Of a DNA stretch of 64,000 bases, positions 48,392 to 57,166 are shown piece by piece (the stretch's first letter is position 1; the number at the start of each line of letters is the position of its first letter). This stretch comes from Collinsella aerofaciens (GTDB lineage: Bacteria; Actinomycetota; Coriobacteriia; Coriobacteriales; Coriobacteriaceae), in assembly GCF_902364355.1 (NCBI RefSeq), contig NZ_CABJDK010000001.1, positions 182,264-246,263 of the forward strand, read 5' to 3'. The position numbers were made by a program, and so were the translations under genes. The notes under the pieces were generated by a model. That model worked only from the letters and a program-made list of their open reading frames with translations. It made no database searches and was not told the origin of the DNA.

Positions 48392-48495
48392 GGGCCTACC
48401 TCCTTTTTTGAATATCAGCGAGTGTAGCCCCAAATGACATCGTCAGCGTATCAAAATTTGAATCGCAACAGGAAGCGCCAAAGCGGCGCAAACCC

Positions 48496-49101
48496 CTACC
48501 CCGCCTCGCGCATCCAGCGATCGAACGTCCCCACGCACACGCCCAGGCACTTTGCTGCCTGGCTGCGGGTAATATCGCCTGCCTCATAGCTATCGCGTAC
48601 CAGCTCAAACTGAGGAGGGCACGGCTTGCGAGGTCGACCGAAACGGACCCCTCGCGCCCGCGCCGCTGCAATCCCCTCCGCTTGGCGCCGATGAATATTC
48701 TCGCGCTCCACCTGCGCCACGTAGCTCAGCAGTTGTAGCACAATATCGGCAATCAGGGTATTGGTCACATCCGGCGCGCCGCTGGCCCTGGCGCGCGTGT
48801 CAAGCAATGGCATGTCCAACACCACAATGGCAACCCCGAGCTCCTTGGTAATGCGTCGCCATTCCTCAAGAATCTCGGAGTAATTACGGCCAAGTCGGTC
48901 GATAGAAAGCACCACCAGCACGTCCCCGTCTCCCAGGATGTGCAGCAGCTCGCGATACCGCGGGCGATCGAAGTCCTTGCCGCTCGCATGGTCGGCATAA
49001 ATATTCGCCGAGCCCACGCCATAGGCGCCCAGCGCATCCAGCTGCCGATTTAGATTCTGATCGCGCGAACTCACCCGCGCATAACCATACACCGTCGCCA
49101 T
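48496..49101 (-). CDS. small serine recombinase / resolvase
   Basis: 201 residues. The N-terminal catalytic domain has YGYARVSSRDQNLNRQL with the nucleophilic serine, the DRLGRN motif (arginines for catalysis) and the long E helix. The C-terminal helix-turn-helix reads GDITRSQAAKCLGVCVGTFDRWM. Such proteins resolve transposons or invert DNA at short crossover sites. ATG 49101 follows GGGGATGAG. No transposase, invertible segment or clear recombination site is seen beside it, so it may be a remnant of a mobile element. Confidence 0.88.
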   Translation of the reverse strand: MATVYGYARVSSRDQNLNRQLDALGAYGVGSANIYADHASGKDFDRPRYRELLHILGDGDVLVVLSIDRLGRNYSEILEEWRRITKELGVAIVVLDMPLLDTRARASGAPDVTNTLIADIVLQLLSYVAQVERENIHRRQAEGIAAARARGVRFGRPRKPCPPQFELVRDSYEAGDITRSQAAKCLGVCVGTFDRWMREAG

Positions 49102-49120
49102 CTCATCCCCGCTTTCTTGT

Positions 49121-49159
49121 AAACCTGCCAAAAAGGGACAGGTTTATTTTGGTAGGTTT
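49121..49159. repeat. inverted repeat, CCTGCCA/GGGACAGGT family
   Basis: AAACCTGCCAAAA (49121-49133) and TTTTGGTAGGTTT (49147-49159) form a stem around GGGACAGG. A close copy is at 61253-61287. It lies directly upstream of the recombinase start. Confidence 0.65.
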
Positions 49160-49221
49160 TACCTCTCGAATAGCAGGTAAGCGGGCGGCCGAGCAGACGG
49201 CAAGGTAGCCATGATCCAAAT

Positions 49222-49253
49222 GCGGAGGGCGGCCCCGAAAGACCGCCCTCCGC
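49222..49253 (-). terminator. terminator of rnr
   Basis: GCGGAGGGCGG (49222-49232) pairs with CCGCCCTCCGC (49243-49253), about 25 bases past the RNase R stop. The downstream T run is weak. Confidence 0.65.
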
Positions 49254-49278
49254 TCTCCCGCCATGAGTCGAGATTTGG

Positions 49279-51414
49279 CTAATGGATAAGCTTAAAGTCC
49301 AAGTGCCCACGCGTGGTATTGACGCGCGAGACCTCGATAATCACGCGCTGGCCCAGTTCATAGCGAGTCCCCGTGTCGGCGCCCGTCAGCGTAAGCGCAT
49401 CCTCGTCGAACTCGAACCACTCGTTGCCCAGACTCTTGATCGAAACCAAGCCTTCGACCTGCGTCAGGTCCAAGCGCACAAAGAGGCCCATGCTGCTGAC
49501 CCATGAGACCGTTCCGGCATAGCGCTCGCCCAGGCGATCCTCATAGTACTGGGCAATCTTGATCTTTTGCGTCGCATGGCTGGCGGCATCGGCCGCACGC
49601 TCCGCATCGCTGCACGCACGGCAAATCTGCGGCAGAATGCGCGGCAGCGACTCGCGCCCCTTGCCGATCAGCCGCGGCGTACGGACCAAGGCGTCCTTGC
49701 CGCCGAGCTGCTCATAGGCCAACTGCAGTTTGAGCACGCGGTGCACCACCAGATCGGGGTAGCGACGGATGGGACTCGTAAAGTGGCAGTAGCACGGCGC
49801 GGCGAGCGCAAAGTGGCCCTCGTTGCGCGGCTTGTACAGCGCGCGCTGCATGCTGCGCAGAAGCAGCGTGTTGACGAGCGGTGCGTTGGCCGTACCGGCG
49901 GCAGCATCAACTGCAGCCTGCAGCTCATCGGGACTCCCCAGGGCAATACCGGCAGCACGGCGATCGTCGATGATGCCCAGCTGCGCCAGCGCAACGGCGG
50001 CACCGTGCAGGCTATCGGGGCTCGGATCCTCATGCACGCGATAGCAAGCCTCGATATCACGGTCTGCCAGCCACTCTGCAACGCACTCGTTGGCGAGCAG
50101 CATGGCTTCCTCGATAAGCGACGTGGCACACGAACGCTCACGCGCCACAATCTGCACGGGCACTCCGTCCTCGTCCAATAGAGCGCGAATCTCGGCCGTG
50201 TCAAAATCGACTGAGCCGCGGACGCGACGAATACGACGGCGAAGTTCGGCGAGTTCGTTGGCGGCGACAAGGAAATTGCCGAGGTCGACGTTGCAGCCGC
50301 GGGCGGCCTTCTCGCACGCAAGACCGCGCTCAAGCGCCTCCTCGCGCGAGGCCTCAGCAGCCGCAACATCCTCGGCCGCACCCTCCAGCACCCCATACTC
50401 CACCGCGCCGGCGCGCACCAGCAGCGCCTCGGCGCCGTCATAGTCCATACGCACACGCGAGCGAATCACGCTGGGGTACGGATCGTAATGCCGCACGCGA
50501 CCCTGCGCATCGAGCTCAATGTCAACGGTAAACGCAAGACGGTCCTCGTCAGGGCGAAGCGAGCACAGGTCACAGGACAGGCGTTCGGGCAGCATGGGAA
50601 GCACGCGATCGGCCAGATACACCGATGTCGTACGATGGCGAGCCTCAAGATCGATATGCCCGTCCCAAGCCACATAGTGAGAAACGTCAGCGATATGCAC
50701 ACCCAGCTTGTAGCCACCCTCGGGCGTGCGCTCAAGCGAAATGGCATCGTCAAAGTCGCGCGCGTCGACCGGGTCGATCGTGATGACAAAGCGGTCGCGC
50801 AGATCGCGGCGGAGCGGGTCCTTAAGCGCCGCGGACACATCGAGCGAAAGTCCCTCGGCCTCGTCCAGCGCGGCCTCGGGATAGCTATCGGTATAGCCGT
50901 AACGCGCCATCACATACTGAACGCCCAAATCCGGCGCGTCATCTCCGCCAATGCGGCGTTCGATCGTCACGGTGCCTGATTCCAGGCGCGTCGGGTAGGT
51001 CAAAATGCGCGCGACAACGGCATCACCCGGGTGAACGCCCAGACGATCCGCCGAGGTATCCTCGGGCAGAATGAAGAAGTCAGCCTTCAGGCGCGAATCG
51101 AGCGGCTCGATCACACCGAGCGGACCAGCGGTCTGGTACGTACCCACCACGCTTATGGCTGCGCGCTCAACCACGCCTTCGATCACGGCGCACCGCTCAC
51201 CGTGCGGGCTGTTCTTAATGCTCACGGCAACGGTATCGCCATCCATGATCTCGCGCTTACCGCGGCCCATGACCTTGTAGTCGCCGCTCTCGGTTATGAC
51301 ATAGGCGCCATGCTCATGGAGCTGCACGCGCCCGGTCAAGCTCGGACGGCGTTCGCTGCGCACCGGCCCGCGCTTATTGCGAGCTCCACGCTTATGCTTG
51401 TTATTGCGCCCCAT
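49279..51414 (-). CDS. rnr: ribonuclease R
   Basis: 711 residues of the RNB family: an N-terminal basic stretch, cold-shock-like domains, and an RNB catalytic core with DPVDARDFDDAIS (metal-binding aspartates) and HFTSPIRRYPDLVVHR. A C-terminal S1 domain (GTVSWVSSMGLFVRLD) completes it. It degrades structured RNA 3' to 5' and cooperates with trans-translation. ATG 51414 follows AAGGAGG. It lacks the long lysine-rich tail of the E. coli enzyme. Confidence 0.94.
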   Translation of the reverse strand: MGRNNKHKRGARNKRGPVRSERRPSLTGRVQLHEHGAYVITESGDYKVMGRGKREIMDGDTVAVSIKNSPHGERCAVIEGVVERAAISVVGTYQTAGPLGVIEPLDSRLKADFFILPEDTSADRLGVHPGDAVVARILTYPTRLESGTVTIERRIGGDDAPDLGVQYVMARYGYTDSYPEAALDEAEGLSLDVSAALKDPLRRDLRDRFVITIDPVDARDFDDAISLERTPEGGYKLGVHIADVSHYVAWDGHIDLEARHRTTSVYLADRVLPMLPERLSCDLCSLRPDEDRLAFTVDIELDAQGRVRHYDPYPSVIRSRVRMDYDGAEALLVRAGAVEYGVLEGAAEDVAAAEASREEALERGLACEKAARGCNVDLGNFLVAANELAELRRRIRRVRGSVDFDTAEIRALLDEDGVPVQIVARERSCATSLIEEAMLLANECVAEWLADRDIEACYRVHEDPSPDSLHGAAVALAQLGIIDDRRAAGIALGSPDELQAAVDAAAGTANAPLVNTLLLRSMQRALYKPRNEGHFALAAPCYCHFTSPIRRYPDLVVHRVLKLQLAYEQLGGKDALVRTPRLIGKGRESLPRILPQICRACSDAERAADAASHATQKIKIAQYYEDRLGERYAGTVSWVSSMGLFVRLDLTQVEGLVSIKSLGNEWFEFDEDALTLTGADTGTRYELGQRVIIEVSRVNTTRGHLDFKLIH

Positions 51415-51491
51415 GGCGCCTCCTTGCTATCGATGACGAACTCCAAAGAGTCTACCCAAATGATTCGCTTTCCTGCCGTTCCCTTGGGATC

Positions 51492-51525
51492 AAAAAACGG
51501 GCCGCCCCATAAGAGACGACCCGTT
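51492..51525 (-). terminator. rho-independent terminator of ftsEX
   Basis: AACGGGCCG (51496-51503 region) pairs imperfectly with CGACCCGTT (51517-51525), and the minus strand continues as TTTTTT. It lies 25 bases past the ftsX stop. Confidence 0.8.
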
Positions 51526-51549
51526 GGAAGGGATGAATTCCAGGCATGC

Positions 51550-52470
51550 CTACACGCGCAGGTAGCGGCGCATGGCTATGGCAGAACCAAAGAGACCGAT
51601 AATCACACCGACCAGAATCAGCGCAGCATAGGTCACCAGGTAGTACTGCATCGGCAGGGCAAACGACATCCAGCCGATGCTCTCCTGCAAACGCGGAATC
51701 ATCAGATTGCGCAGCAGCTCCAGAACGCCGATGGAAAGCAGCGAGCCCAAAATGGCCTGCAGTACGCCCTCGGTGATAAACGGGCCGCGAATGAAGCCGT
51801 TGCTGGCGCCGACCAGACGCATAATCGCAATCTCACGACGACGCGCCGTGATGGACAGGCGAATCGTGTTGTTGATGAAGATGAATGCGATAAAGGTCAA
51901 AAGGCCAACGAGCACCACGGCGGCGATGCGGATGTAGTTGGTCACCTGGAACAGGCGGCTCACTTCCTCTTGGCCGTACAGCACGCTCGCGTTGACGTCG
52001 CCGTCATCCGCGATCTTCTGGAAGTCGGCGTTCTTCTTGAGCTTCTGGGCCGTGCTCTCGACCTTGGACGGATCGTCCATCTCAATTGCAAACGAAGCCG
52101 GCAGCGGGTTCTGGCCATCGAGCGCGCTCATGGTGGCGTCGGCGTTGCCCGACATCTTGCTCGTATACTCGGCCAGCGCGTCGTCCTTGTCCTTATAGGT
52201 CACGGACTTGACGTTATTCCACGTCTTAAGCTCGGCCTCAAAAGCCTGAACATCGGCCTGATCGGCGTCATCGCTAATGAACGCGTTGATGACAACCTGA
52301 TCCTCGACGGTGCCGATCACGGAGTTCAGCATCGCGGAGCCCATGATGAACAGGCCGATGATAAACAGCGAAAGGAAGATCGTGATGACGGCGCCGAGCG
52401 AGGTAGTCCAGTTACGGAAGAAGTGACTGATTGCCTCTTTGAAGGAGTAGCCCACGTTAGTTGGTGCCAT
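51550..52470 (-). CDS. ftsX: cell division ABC permease
   Basis: 306 residues with the FtsX plan: a cytoplasmic start (SFKEAISHFFRNWTTSLGAV), one span, a large extracellular loop (about 50-180), then three spans. The loop regulates peptidoglycan hydrolases in other bacteria. Its start overlaps the ftsE stop by 14 bases, so the two are coupled. Confidence 0.92.
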   Translation of the reverse strand: MAPTNVGYSFKEAISHFFRNWTTSLGAVITIFLSLFIIGLFIMGSAMLNSVIGTVEDQVVINAFISDDADQADVQAFEAELKTWNNVKSVTYKDKDDALAEYTSKMSGNADATMSALDGQNPLPASFAIEMDDPSKVESTAQKLKKNADFQKIADDGDVNASVLYGQEEVSRLFQVTNYIRIAAVVLVGLLTFIAFIFINNTIRLSITARRREIAIMRLVGASNGFIRGPFITEGVLQAILGSLLSIGVLELLRNLMIPRLQESIGWMSFALPMQYYLVTYAALILVGVIIGLFGSAIAMRRYLRV

Positions 52471-53677
52471 AGTTGCCGTAACCTCCCCTCTCCTGGTCGC
52501 GGATAACGTGGCCGCCCTCGAGGGCGATCACGCGACGGTGCATGCTGTCGACCATCTCGCGGTCGTGCGTGGCGACGATCACGGTGGTGCCGGTGCGGTT
52601 AATACGCTCGAGCAGCTTCATGATGCCCAGCGAAATCGCCGGGTCGAGGTTGCCCGTGGGCTCGTCACAGATCAAAAGCGGCGGGCGGTTGACCATGGCG
52701 CGGGCAACGGCAACGCGCTGCTGCTCGCCACCGGAAAGCTGATCGGGCAGCGAGTCCATCTGATCAGCCAGGCCGACCAGACGCAGCACCTCGGGAACCT
52801 GGCTGCGAATAACGCCCTTGGGCTTGCCGATGCACTGCAGGGCAAACGCCACGTTTTCGTAGGCAGATTTTTGAGGCAGAAGCTTAAAGTCCTGGAACAC
52901 GGCGCCAATCTGACGGCGCAGGAACGGAACCTTGCGATTCTTGATCTTCATGAGGTCCTGACCGGCAACCAGGATGCGGCCGCTCGTCGGCTTGACGTCG
53001 CGGTTGAGCGTCGACAGCAGCGTGGTCTTACCCGAGCCGGAATGACCGACCAGGAAGACGAACTCGCCCGGATAGATCTCGATGTTGATGTCGTCGAGTG
53101 CAGGCTTGTTGGGCTGTGCCGGATAGATCTTGGTGACATGCTCCATAAGGATGACGGGCTCGACACCGGCCTGCTTGGCCATCTTCTTGCGGCTGGCTTG
53201 CGGATCGATGGGCGCAAACACCGACGTAAAATCGGGGTTGTTGAGCGCGTTATCGAGGCTTGCGACCTCGGCGGCCTGATCGCTCTCGACCACCGGGGCA
53301 GCAGGCTGCGTGGGATCGGGAATAGCGGCAAAGAGACCGGACTGCGCAGGCTGAGGAACCGGCATCGCAGGGGCCATGGGGTCGGGAATGCCGGCCATGC
53401 TAGGCTGCGGCGCGGCGGCGCCAGCCTGAGGCTGCTCCACGCGAGCGGTCACAGCCTGAACGGGCTCAAAACCCGCCGTGCCGGAAAGCGCAGCATCGCT
53501 GGTGGGATTGTAGGCAAAGGGATCGGATGCCGGCTGTGCCTGATCTGCCGGCTGAGCGGGGGCCTGAGCAACAGGCTGGCCCTCTGAATCCGGAGTGGCG
53601 AAACGACTGCCCTGGACGCCTGTCTGCGTCTTGGGGGCATCATCGCCCGCACCGGAGGTACGGAAGTGGTTACCCAC
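52457..53677 (-). CDS. ftsE: cell division ATPase with long N-terminal extension
   Basis: 406 residues; ordinary FtsE is about 220-230. Residues 1-174 are Pro/Gln/Ala-rich and low in charge, predicting a disordered segment. Residues 175 onward are a full FtsE: MEHVTKIYP, Walker A GHSGSGKTT (211-219), Q-loop FQDFKLLP, signature LSGGEQQR and Walker B LLICDEPTGNLDP. With FtsX it couples ATP hydrolysis to septal wall hydrolysis. GTG 53677 follows AAGGAG; the extension continues in one frame from a well-placed ribosome site, so it is likely translated. Confidence 0.92.
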   Translation of the reverse strand: MGNHFRTSGAGDDAPKTQTGVQGSRFATPDSEGQPVAQAPAQPADQAQPASDPFAYNPTSDAALSGTAGFEPVQAVTARVEQPQAGAAAPQPSMAGIPDPMAPAMPVPQPAQSGLFAAIPDPTQPAAPVVESDQAAEVASLDNALNNPDFTSVFAPIDPQASRKKMAKQAGVEPVILMEHVTKIYPAQPNKPALDDINIEIYPGEFVFLVGHSGSGKTTLLSTLNRDVKPTSGRILVAGQDLMKIKNRKVPFLRRQIGAVFQDFKLLPQKSAYENVAFALQCIGKPKGVIRSQVPEVLRLVGLADQMDSLPDQLSGGEQQRVAVARAMVNRPPLLICDEPTGNLDPAISLGIMKLLERINRTGTTVIVATHDREMVDSMHRRVIALEGGHVIRDQERGGYGNYGTN

Positions 53678-53780
53678 TGGTGCTCCTTATCGTCGTGCGT
53701 TTAAACTACATGAGCGCTTTGTATTTTAGCAGCATTAGCTTTACTGCACATAAGAAGCATGGCGGGGTTTGGGTCTCACC

Positions 53781-53908
53781 GGCCGGGCGCAGGGTTACCT
53801 CCCAAATCGTCCTCGCGCATGGCCGGCATTTGTCCTGCTCCTGCGGAGCTGCGGACAAACGCCGGCCTGCGCTGCGGAAAGATTTGGGAGGTAGCCCTGC
53901 GCCCGGCC
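53781..53908. repeat. 128-nt intergenic super-hairpin
   Basis: Arms of 28 bases (53781-53808 and 53881-53908), starting GGCCGGGCGCAGGG and ending CCTGCGCCCGGCC, pair with one mismatch. Inside them GGCCGGC-TTTGTCC (from 53821) pairs with GGACAAA-GCCGGCC (to 53867). It lies between ftsE and the transketolase genes. Nothing else recognisable is in the surrounding 53678-54047 stretch. Confidence 0.8.
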
Positions 53909-54047
53909 TGCGGCTACTATGGGGCCGACGCACCAACTTGAGATGCTGCGCATACAAAGTTGGAAGGGTCTGAATTGCACTTTGTTGGGATGGGTCCGTT
54001 TCCCCATGGGAACTTTGCTTGGCAGGACTCTAATTAAAATTCAGCAT

Positions 54048-54082
54048 AAACAGGGGCGCCCTCTTTGAGGACGCCCCTGTTC
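54048..54082 (-). terminator. terminator of the transketolase operon
   Basis: AACAGGGGCG (54049-54058) pairs with CGCCCCTGTT (54072-54081), 46 bases past the gene stop. Confidence 0.75.
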
Positions 54083-54127
54083 TGGCTTGTTTGCGGTTGT
54101 CGACGCGATACTTTGCCTCGTCTTGCC

Positions 54128-55069
54128 TTATGCCAAGAACTCCTTGGTGGTCGCCACGATGTTGGCGGCGTCCAGGCCATACTTGTGCAAGAGCTCGGCA
54201 CCCGGGCCAGACTCACCGAAGGTGTCGTTGACGCCGATCTTCTTGAGCGGCGTCGGGCACTGCTCGCACAGGACGTCGGCAACGGCGCTGCCCAGGCCAC
54301 CGATCACAGAGTGCTCCTCGACGGTCACGATGTGGGCGGTCTTGGTGGCGCTCTTGACGATCAGGTCGGCATCGATGGGCTTGATGGTGTGCATGTTGAT
54401 GACCTCGGCGTCGATGCCCTCGGCAGCGAGCTGCTCGGCAGCCTCGAGAGCCTCGCCGACCATCAGGCCGCAGGCGATGATGGTCACATCGGCGCCCTCG
54501 CGCATGACAATGCCCTTGCCCAACTCGAACTTGTAGGTCTCGGGGTCGTTGATAACCGGCGAGGCCAGACGGGCGAAGCGCATGTACACGGGGCCGTCGC
54601 ACTCGTAGGCGGCGCGCGTCACGGCACGGGCCTCGATGTCGTCGGCGGGAACGATAACGGTCATGCCGGGGATAACGCGCATCAGGGCGATATCCTCGCA
54701 GCACTGGTGCGTGGCGCCATCCTCGCCCACCGAGATACCGGCGTGCGTGGCACCGATCTTGACGTTAAGGTGCGGGTAGCCGATGGAGTTGCGGACCTGC
54801 TCAAAGGCGCGACCAGCGGCGAACATGGCAAAGGTGCTCGCAAAGGCAACGCGACCGGTGGTTGCGATACCGGCGGCAACACCCATCAGGTTGCTCTCGG
54901 CAATGCCCACATCGAAGAAGCGATCGGGGCAAGCGGCCTTAAACTTGCCGGTCTGCGTGGCGGCGGCCAGGTCGGCGTCGAGGACCACAAAGTCATCGTG
55001 CTCGTTGGCGAGCTCGACGAGGGCCTCGCCGTAGCTTACGCGCGTGGCGATTTTCTTGACGTCTGCCAT
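54128..55069 (-). CDS. transketolase, C-terminal (pyrimidine-binding) subunit
   Basis: 313 residues matching the second half of split transketolases: VLDADLAAATQTGKF, RFFDVGIAESNLMGVAAGIA (the conserved catalytic glutamate) and the HAGISVGEDGATHQ block. It pairs with the N-terminal subunit encoded upstream to move two-carbon units in the pentose phosphate pathway. ATG 55069 follows AGGAG and lies one base after the partner's stop. Confidence 0.93.
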   Translation of the reverse strand: MADVKKIATRVSYGEALVELANEHDDFVVLDADLAAATQTGKFKAACPDRFFDVGIAESNLMGVAAGIATTGRVAFASTFAMFAAGRAFEQVRNSIGYPHLNVKIGATHAGISVGEDGATHQCCEDIALMRVIPGMTVIVPADDIEARAVTRAAYECDGPVYMRFARLASPVINDPETYKFELGKGIVMREGADVTIIACGLMVGEALEAAEQLAAEGIDAEVINMHTIKPIDADLIVKSATKTAHIVTVEEHSVIGGLGSAVADVLCEQCPTPLKKIGVNDTFGESGPGAELLHKYGLDAANIVATTKEFLA

Positions 55070-55070
55070 C

Positions 55071-55901
55071 CTAGAGCTCCTCTCCGGCGGCCGTGAGCTC
55101 TGCCATGGCCTGCTCAAACTGTTCATCGTTGGGGGCCTTACCATGCCAGCCCACCTGGTTCTCCATGAAGGAGACGCCCTTGCCCTTCGTGGTCTCGGCA
55201 ATAATGGCGGTCGGCTGACCCTTGGCAGCGCGAGCCTCGGCAAAGGCGGCGCGGATCTGATCGAAATCGTTGCCGTCGGCAAGCTCCACCACGTGGAACT
55301 TAAAGGCGCGGAACTTGTCGGCGAGCGGCATGGGGTCGTTGACCTCCTCGACGGGACCATCGATCTGCAGGCCATTGTGGTCGACGATCACGCAAAGGTT
55401 ATCGAGCTGCTGGTTGCCGGCAAACATGGCGGCCTCCCAGACCTGGCCTTCCTCGCTCTCGCCATCACCCAGCAGGGCGTACGTGCGGTAAGTATCGCCC
55501 CAGTGCTTGGCGGCAACGGCCATGCCCACGGCGGCGGAGATGCCCTGGCCGAGCGAACCGGTGGACATATCGACACCCGGGGTGTCGTTCATGTTGGGAT
55601 GACCCTGCAGGTGGCTACCGATGTGGCGCAGCGTCTCGAGATCCTCCTTGGGGAAGAACCCACGCTCGGCGAGCACGGCGTACAGACCAGGCGCGCAATG
55701 GCCCTTGGAAAGCACGAAGCGGTCGCGATCGGCCTTGCGGGGATCGGCCGGGTCGACGTTCATTTCCTCAAAGTACAGATAGGTCATGATGTCGGCAGCG
55801 CCGAGCGAACCGCCCGGATGGCCGGACTTGGCAGCGTGCACACCGGTGACGATGCCCTTCCTTACCTCGTTGGCAACCTTTTTGAGCTCTTCGTCGCTCA
55901 T
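55071..55901 (-). CDS. transketolase, N-terminal (diphosphate-binding) subunit
   Basis: 276 residues. GHPGGSLGAADIMTYLYF, LSKGHCAPGLYAVLA and the thiamine diphosphate motif GDGESEEGQVWEA...DHNG are the first half of transketolase. Transketolase is split in two genes in many archaea and anaerobic Gram-positives. The ribosome site is AAAGGAAGGCAC. It precedes the C-terminal subunit in a two-gene operon. Confidence 0.93.
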   Translation of the reverse strand: MSDEELKKVANEVRKGIVTGVHAAKSGHPGGSLGAADIMTYLYFEEMNVDPADPRKADRDRFVLSKGHCAPGLYAVLAERGFFPKEDLETLRHIGSHLQGHPNMNDTPGVDMSTGSLGQGISAAVGMAVAAKHWGDTYRTYALLGDGESEEGQVWEAAMFAGNQQLDNLCVIVDHNGLQIDGPVEEVNDPMPLADKFRAFKFHVVELADGNDFDQIRAAFAEARAAKGQPTAIIAETTKGKGVSFMENQVGWHGKAPNDEQFEQAMAELTAAGEEL

Positions 55902-56108
55902 TGTGCCTTCCTTTCATCCTCATTAGACAAAATGCGCACGGCACAGAAGGTCATCCCAACACAGCCGCAATGCACGTACGTTATTCATTATGCTGGAAAC
56001 TGATGGCTTTACCAGAGTTTTTATCATTATTTGAACAATTGAGCAGGCAGAACCGCTGATGAAACGGTTTATCAATGTGAACGTCTTTTGGATGGGACGC
56101 AGCCTGCC

Positions 56109-56999
56109 CTACGCGTTAATGTCCTTGAATCCCTCGCCAAAGGTTTCCGTAACATCGGCAACCGTCACAATGGCGTGAGGATCACGCTCACGCACGATCG
56201 TCTTGAGGGTATTGAGCTCTCGACGGCTCACGATGACCATAATCACCGGCTTCTCGGCACCCGAATACATGCCAGTCGCCTTAAACTTGGTACAACCACG
56301 ACCCAGGCCATACATGATATCGGCAGCGATATCAGGGAACTTGTCCGAGATGATGAGTACCATACGGCGTTTGTTGCCACCATCGACCACGGCATCGATC
56401 ACATAACCGCTAATGACCATCGAAAGACCTGCATAAAGTGCGTTTTCGATTGAAAAGACCGGAGCCGACAGCGCGCATACGGCAACATCGATCGCCATGA
56501 CGGTCGAGCCCACGGGCAGTGAGGTATTACGCGAGATGATTTGGCCAATCGTGTCCGAGCCGCCGGTGTTGGCGCCGGCGCGCAACACCATGCCGTAACC
56601 GATGCCCGTAATAATGCCGCCCCACATGGCAGGGAGCATCAGGTCCGCATCCGCCAGAGGTGCTACAAACGGGGCGAACAGATCGGTAAAGAAGCCCAGC
56701 AGCACAAAGCCCGTCGCGGTCTGCACCACGTAGAACATGCCGCCCTCGCGCATAACGACCAGCAACAGCAAGGCGTTCATCACGATCGTCTGAATACCAA
56801 CGGGAAGTGATAGGCCGCGCGATGCGCCGACCGCCTGGATAATGGTGGCAAGGCCCGTAACGCCACCGGCAGCAAGGCCGTTGGGAATCAAAAACAGGTC
56901 GGTCGCGATGGCGGCCAGAGCGCATCCCAACATAATCTGGGGCAGGTCGTGAAAGAAGTTCATCGATAGAATGCGCTTGATGTCCAGACGATATGCCAT
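56109..56999 (-). CDS. YitT family membrane protein
   Basis: 296 residues. Five to six membrane spans form the DUF161 region (NGLAAGGVTGLATIIQ; RAGANTGGSDTIGQIISR), followed by a cytoplasmic DUF2179 domain (RRMVLIISDKFPDIAADIM; VIMVIVSRREL). Substrate and function are unknown. ATG 56999 follows GGGAGG at four bases. The ribosome site abuts a T-tract hairpin belonging to prfB, so low read-through from prfB is possible. Confidence 0.87.
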   Translation of the reverse strand: MAYRLDIKRILSMNFFHDLPQIMLGCALAAIATDLFLIPNGLAAGGVTGLATIIQAVGASRGLSLPVGIQTIVMNALLLLVVMREGGMFYVVQTATGFVLLGFFTDLFAPFVAPLADADLMLPAMWGGIITGIGYGMVLRAGANTGGSDTIGQIISRNTSLPVGSTVMAIDVAVCALSAPVFSIENALYAGLSMVISGYVIDAVVDGGNKRRMVLIISDKFPDIAADIMYGLGRGCTKFKATGMYSGAEKPVIMVIVSRRELNTLKTIVRERDPHAIVTVADVTETFGEGFKDINA

Positions 57000-57011
57000 G
57001 CTGCCTCCCTC

Positions 57012-57040
57012 AAAAAAGCGCACCCCATCGGATGCGCTTT
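57012..57040 (-). terminator. second terminator after prfB, in front of yitT
   Basis: On the minus strand AAAGCGCATCC pairs with GGGTGCGCTTT and ends in TTTTTT, 12 bases before the YitT-family start codon. Confidence 0.8.
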
Positions 57041-57114
57041 GAACTTCTTCTTGTATTCGATTCTACCGATTCGCCGGACAAAAACCACCCCTGCGCAGGG
57101 TTTGCTCTGGATAC

Positions 57115-57139
57115 AAAACCACCCTGCTGGGAGGGTTTT
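57115..57139. terminator. bidirectional terminator-like hairpin after prfB
   Basis: AAAACC and CCC pair with GGG and GGTTTT around TGCT. A further perfect dyad, CCTAAACCG-AG-CGGTTTAGG (57152-57171), overlaps the prfB stop codon. Confidence 0.65.
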
Positions 57140-57166
57140 AATTCATCCTCTCCTAAACCGAGCGGT

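Noticed and set aside
48496..49278. Invertible DNA segment next to the serine recombinase
   Set aside because: The only nearby inverted repeat is a 39-base hairpin, too short to enclose a switchable segment, and it belongs to a dispersed family.
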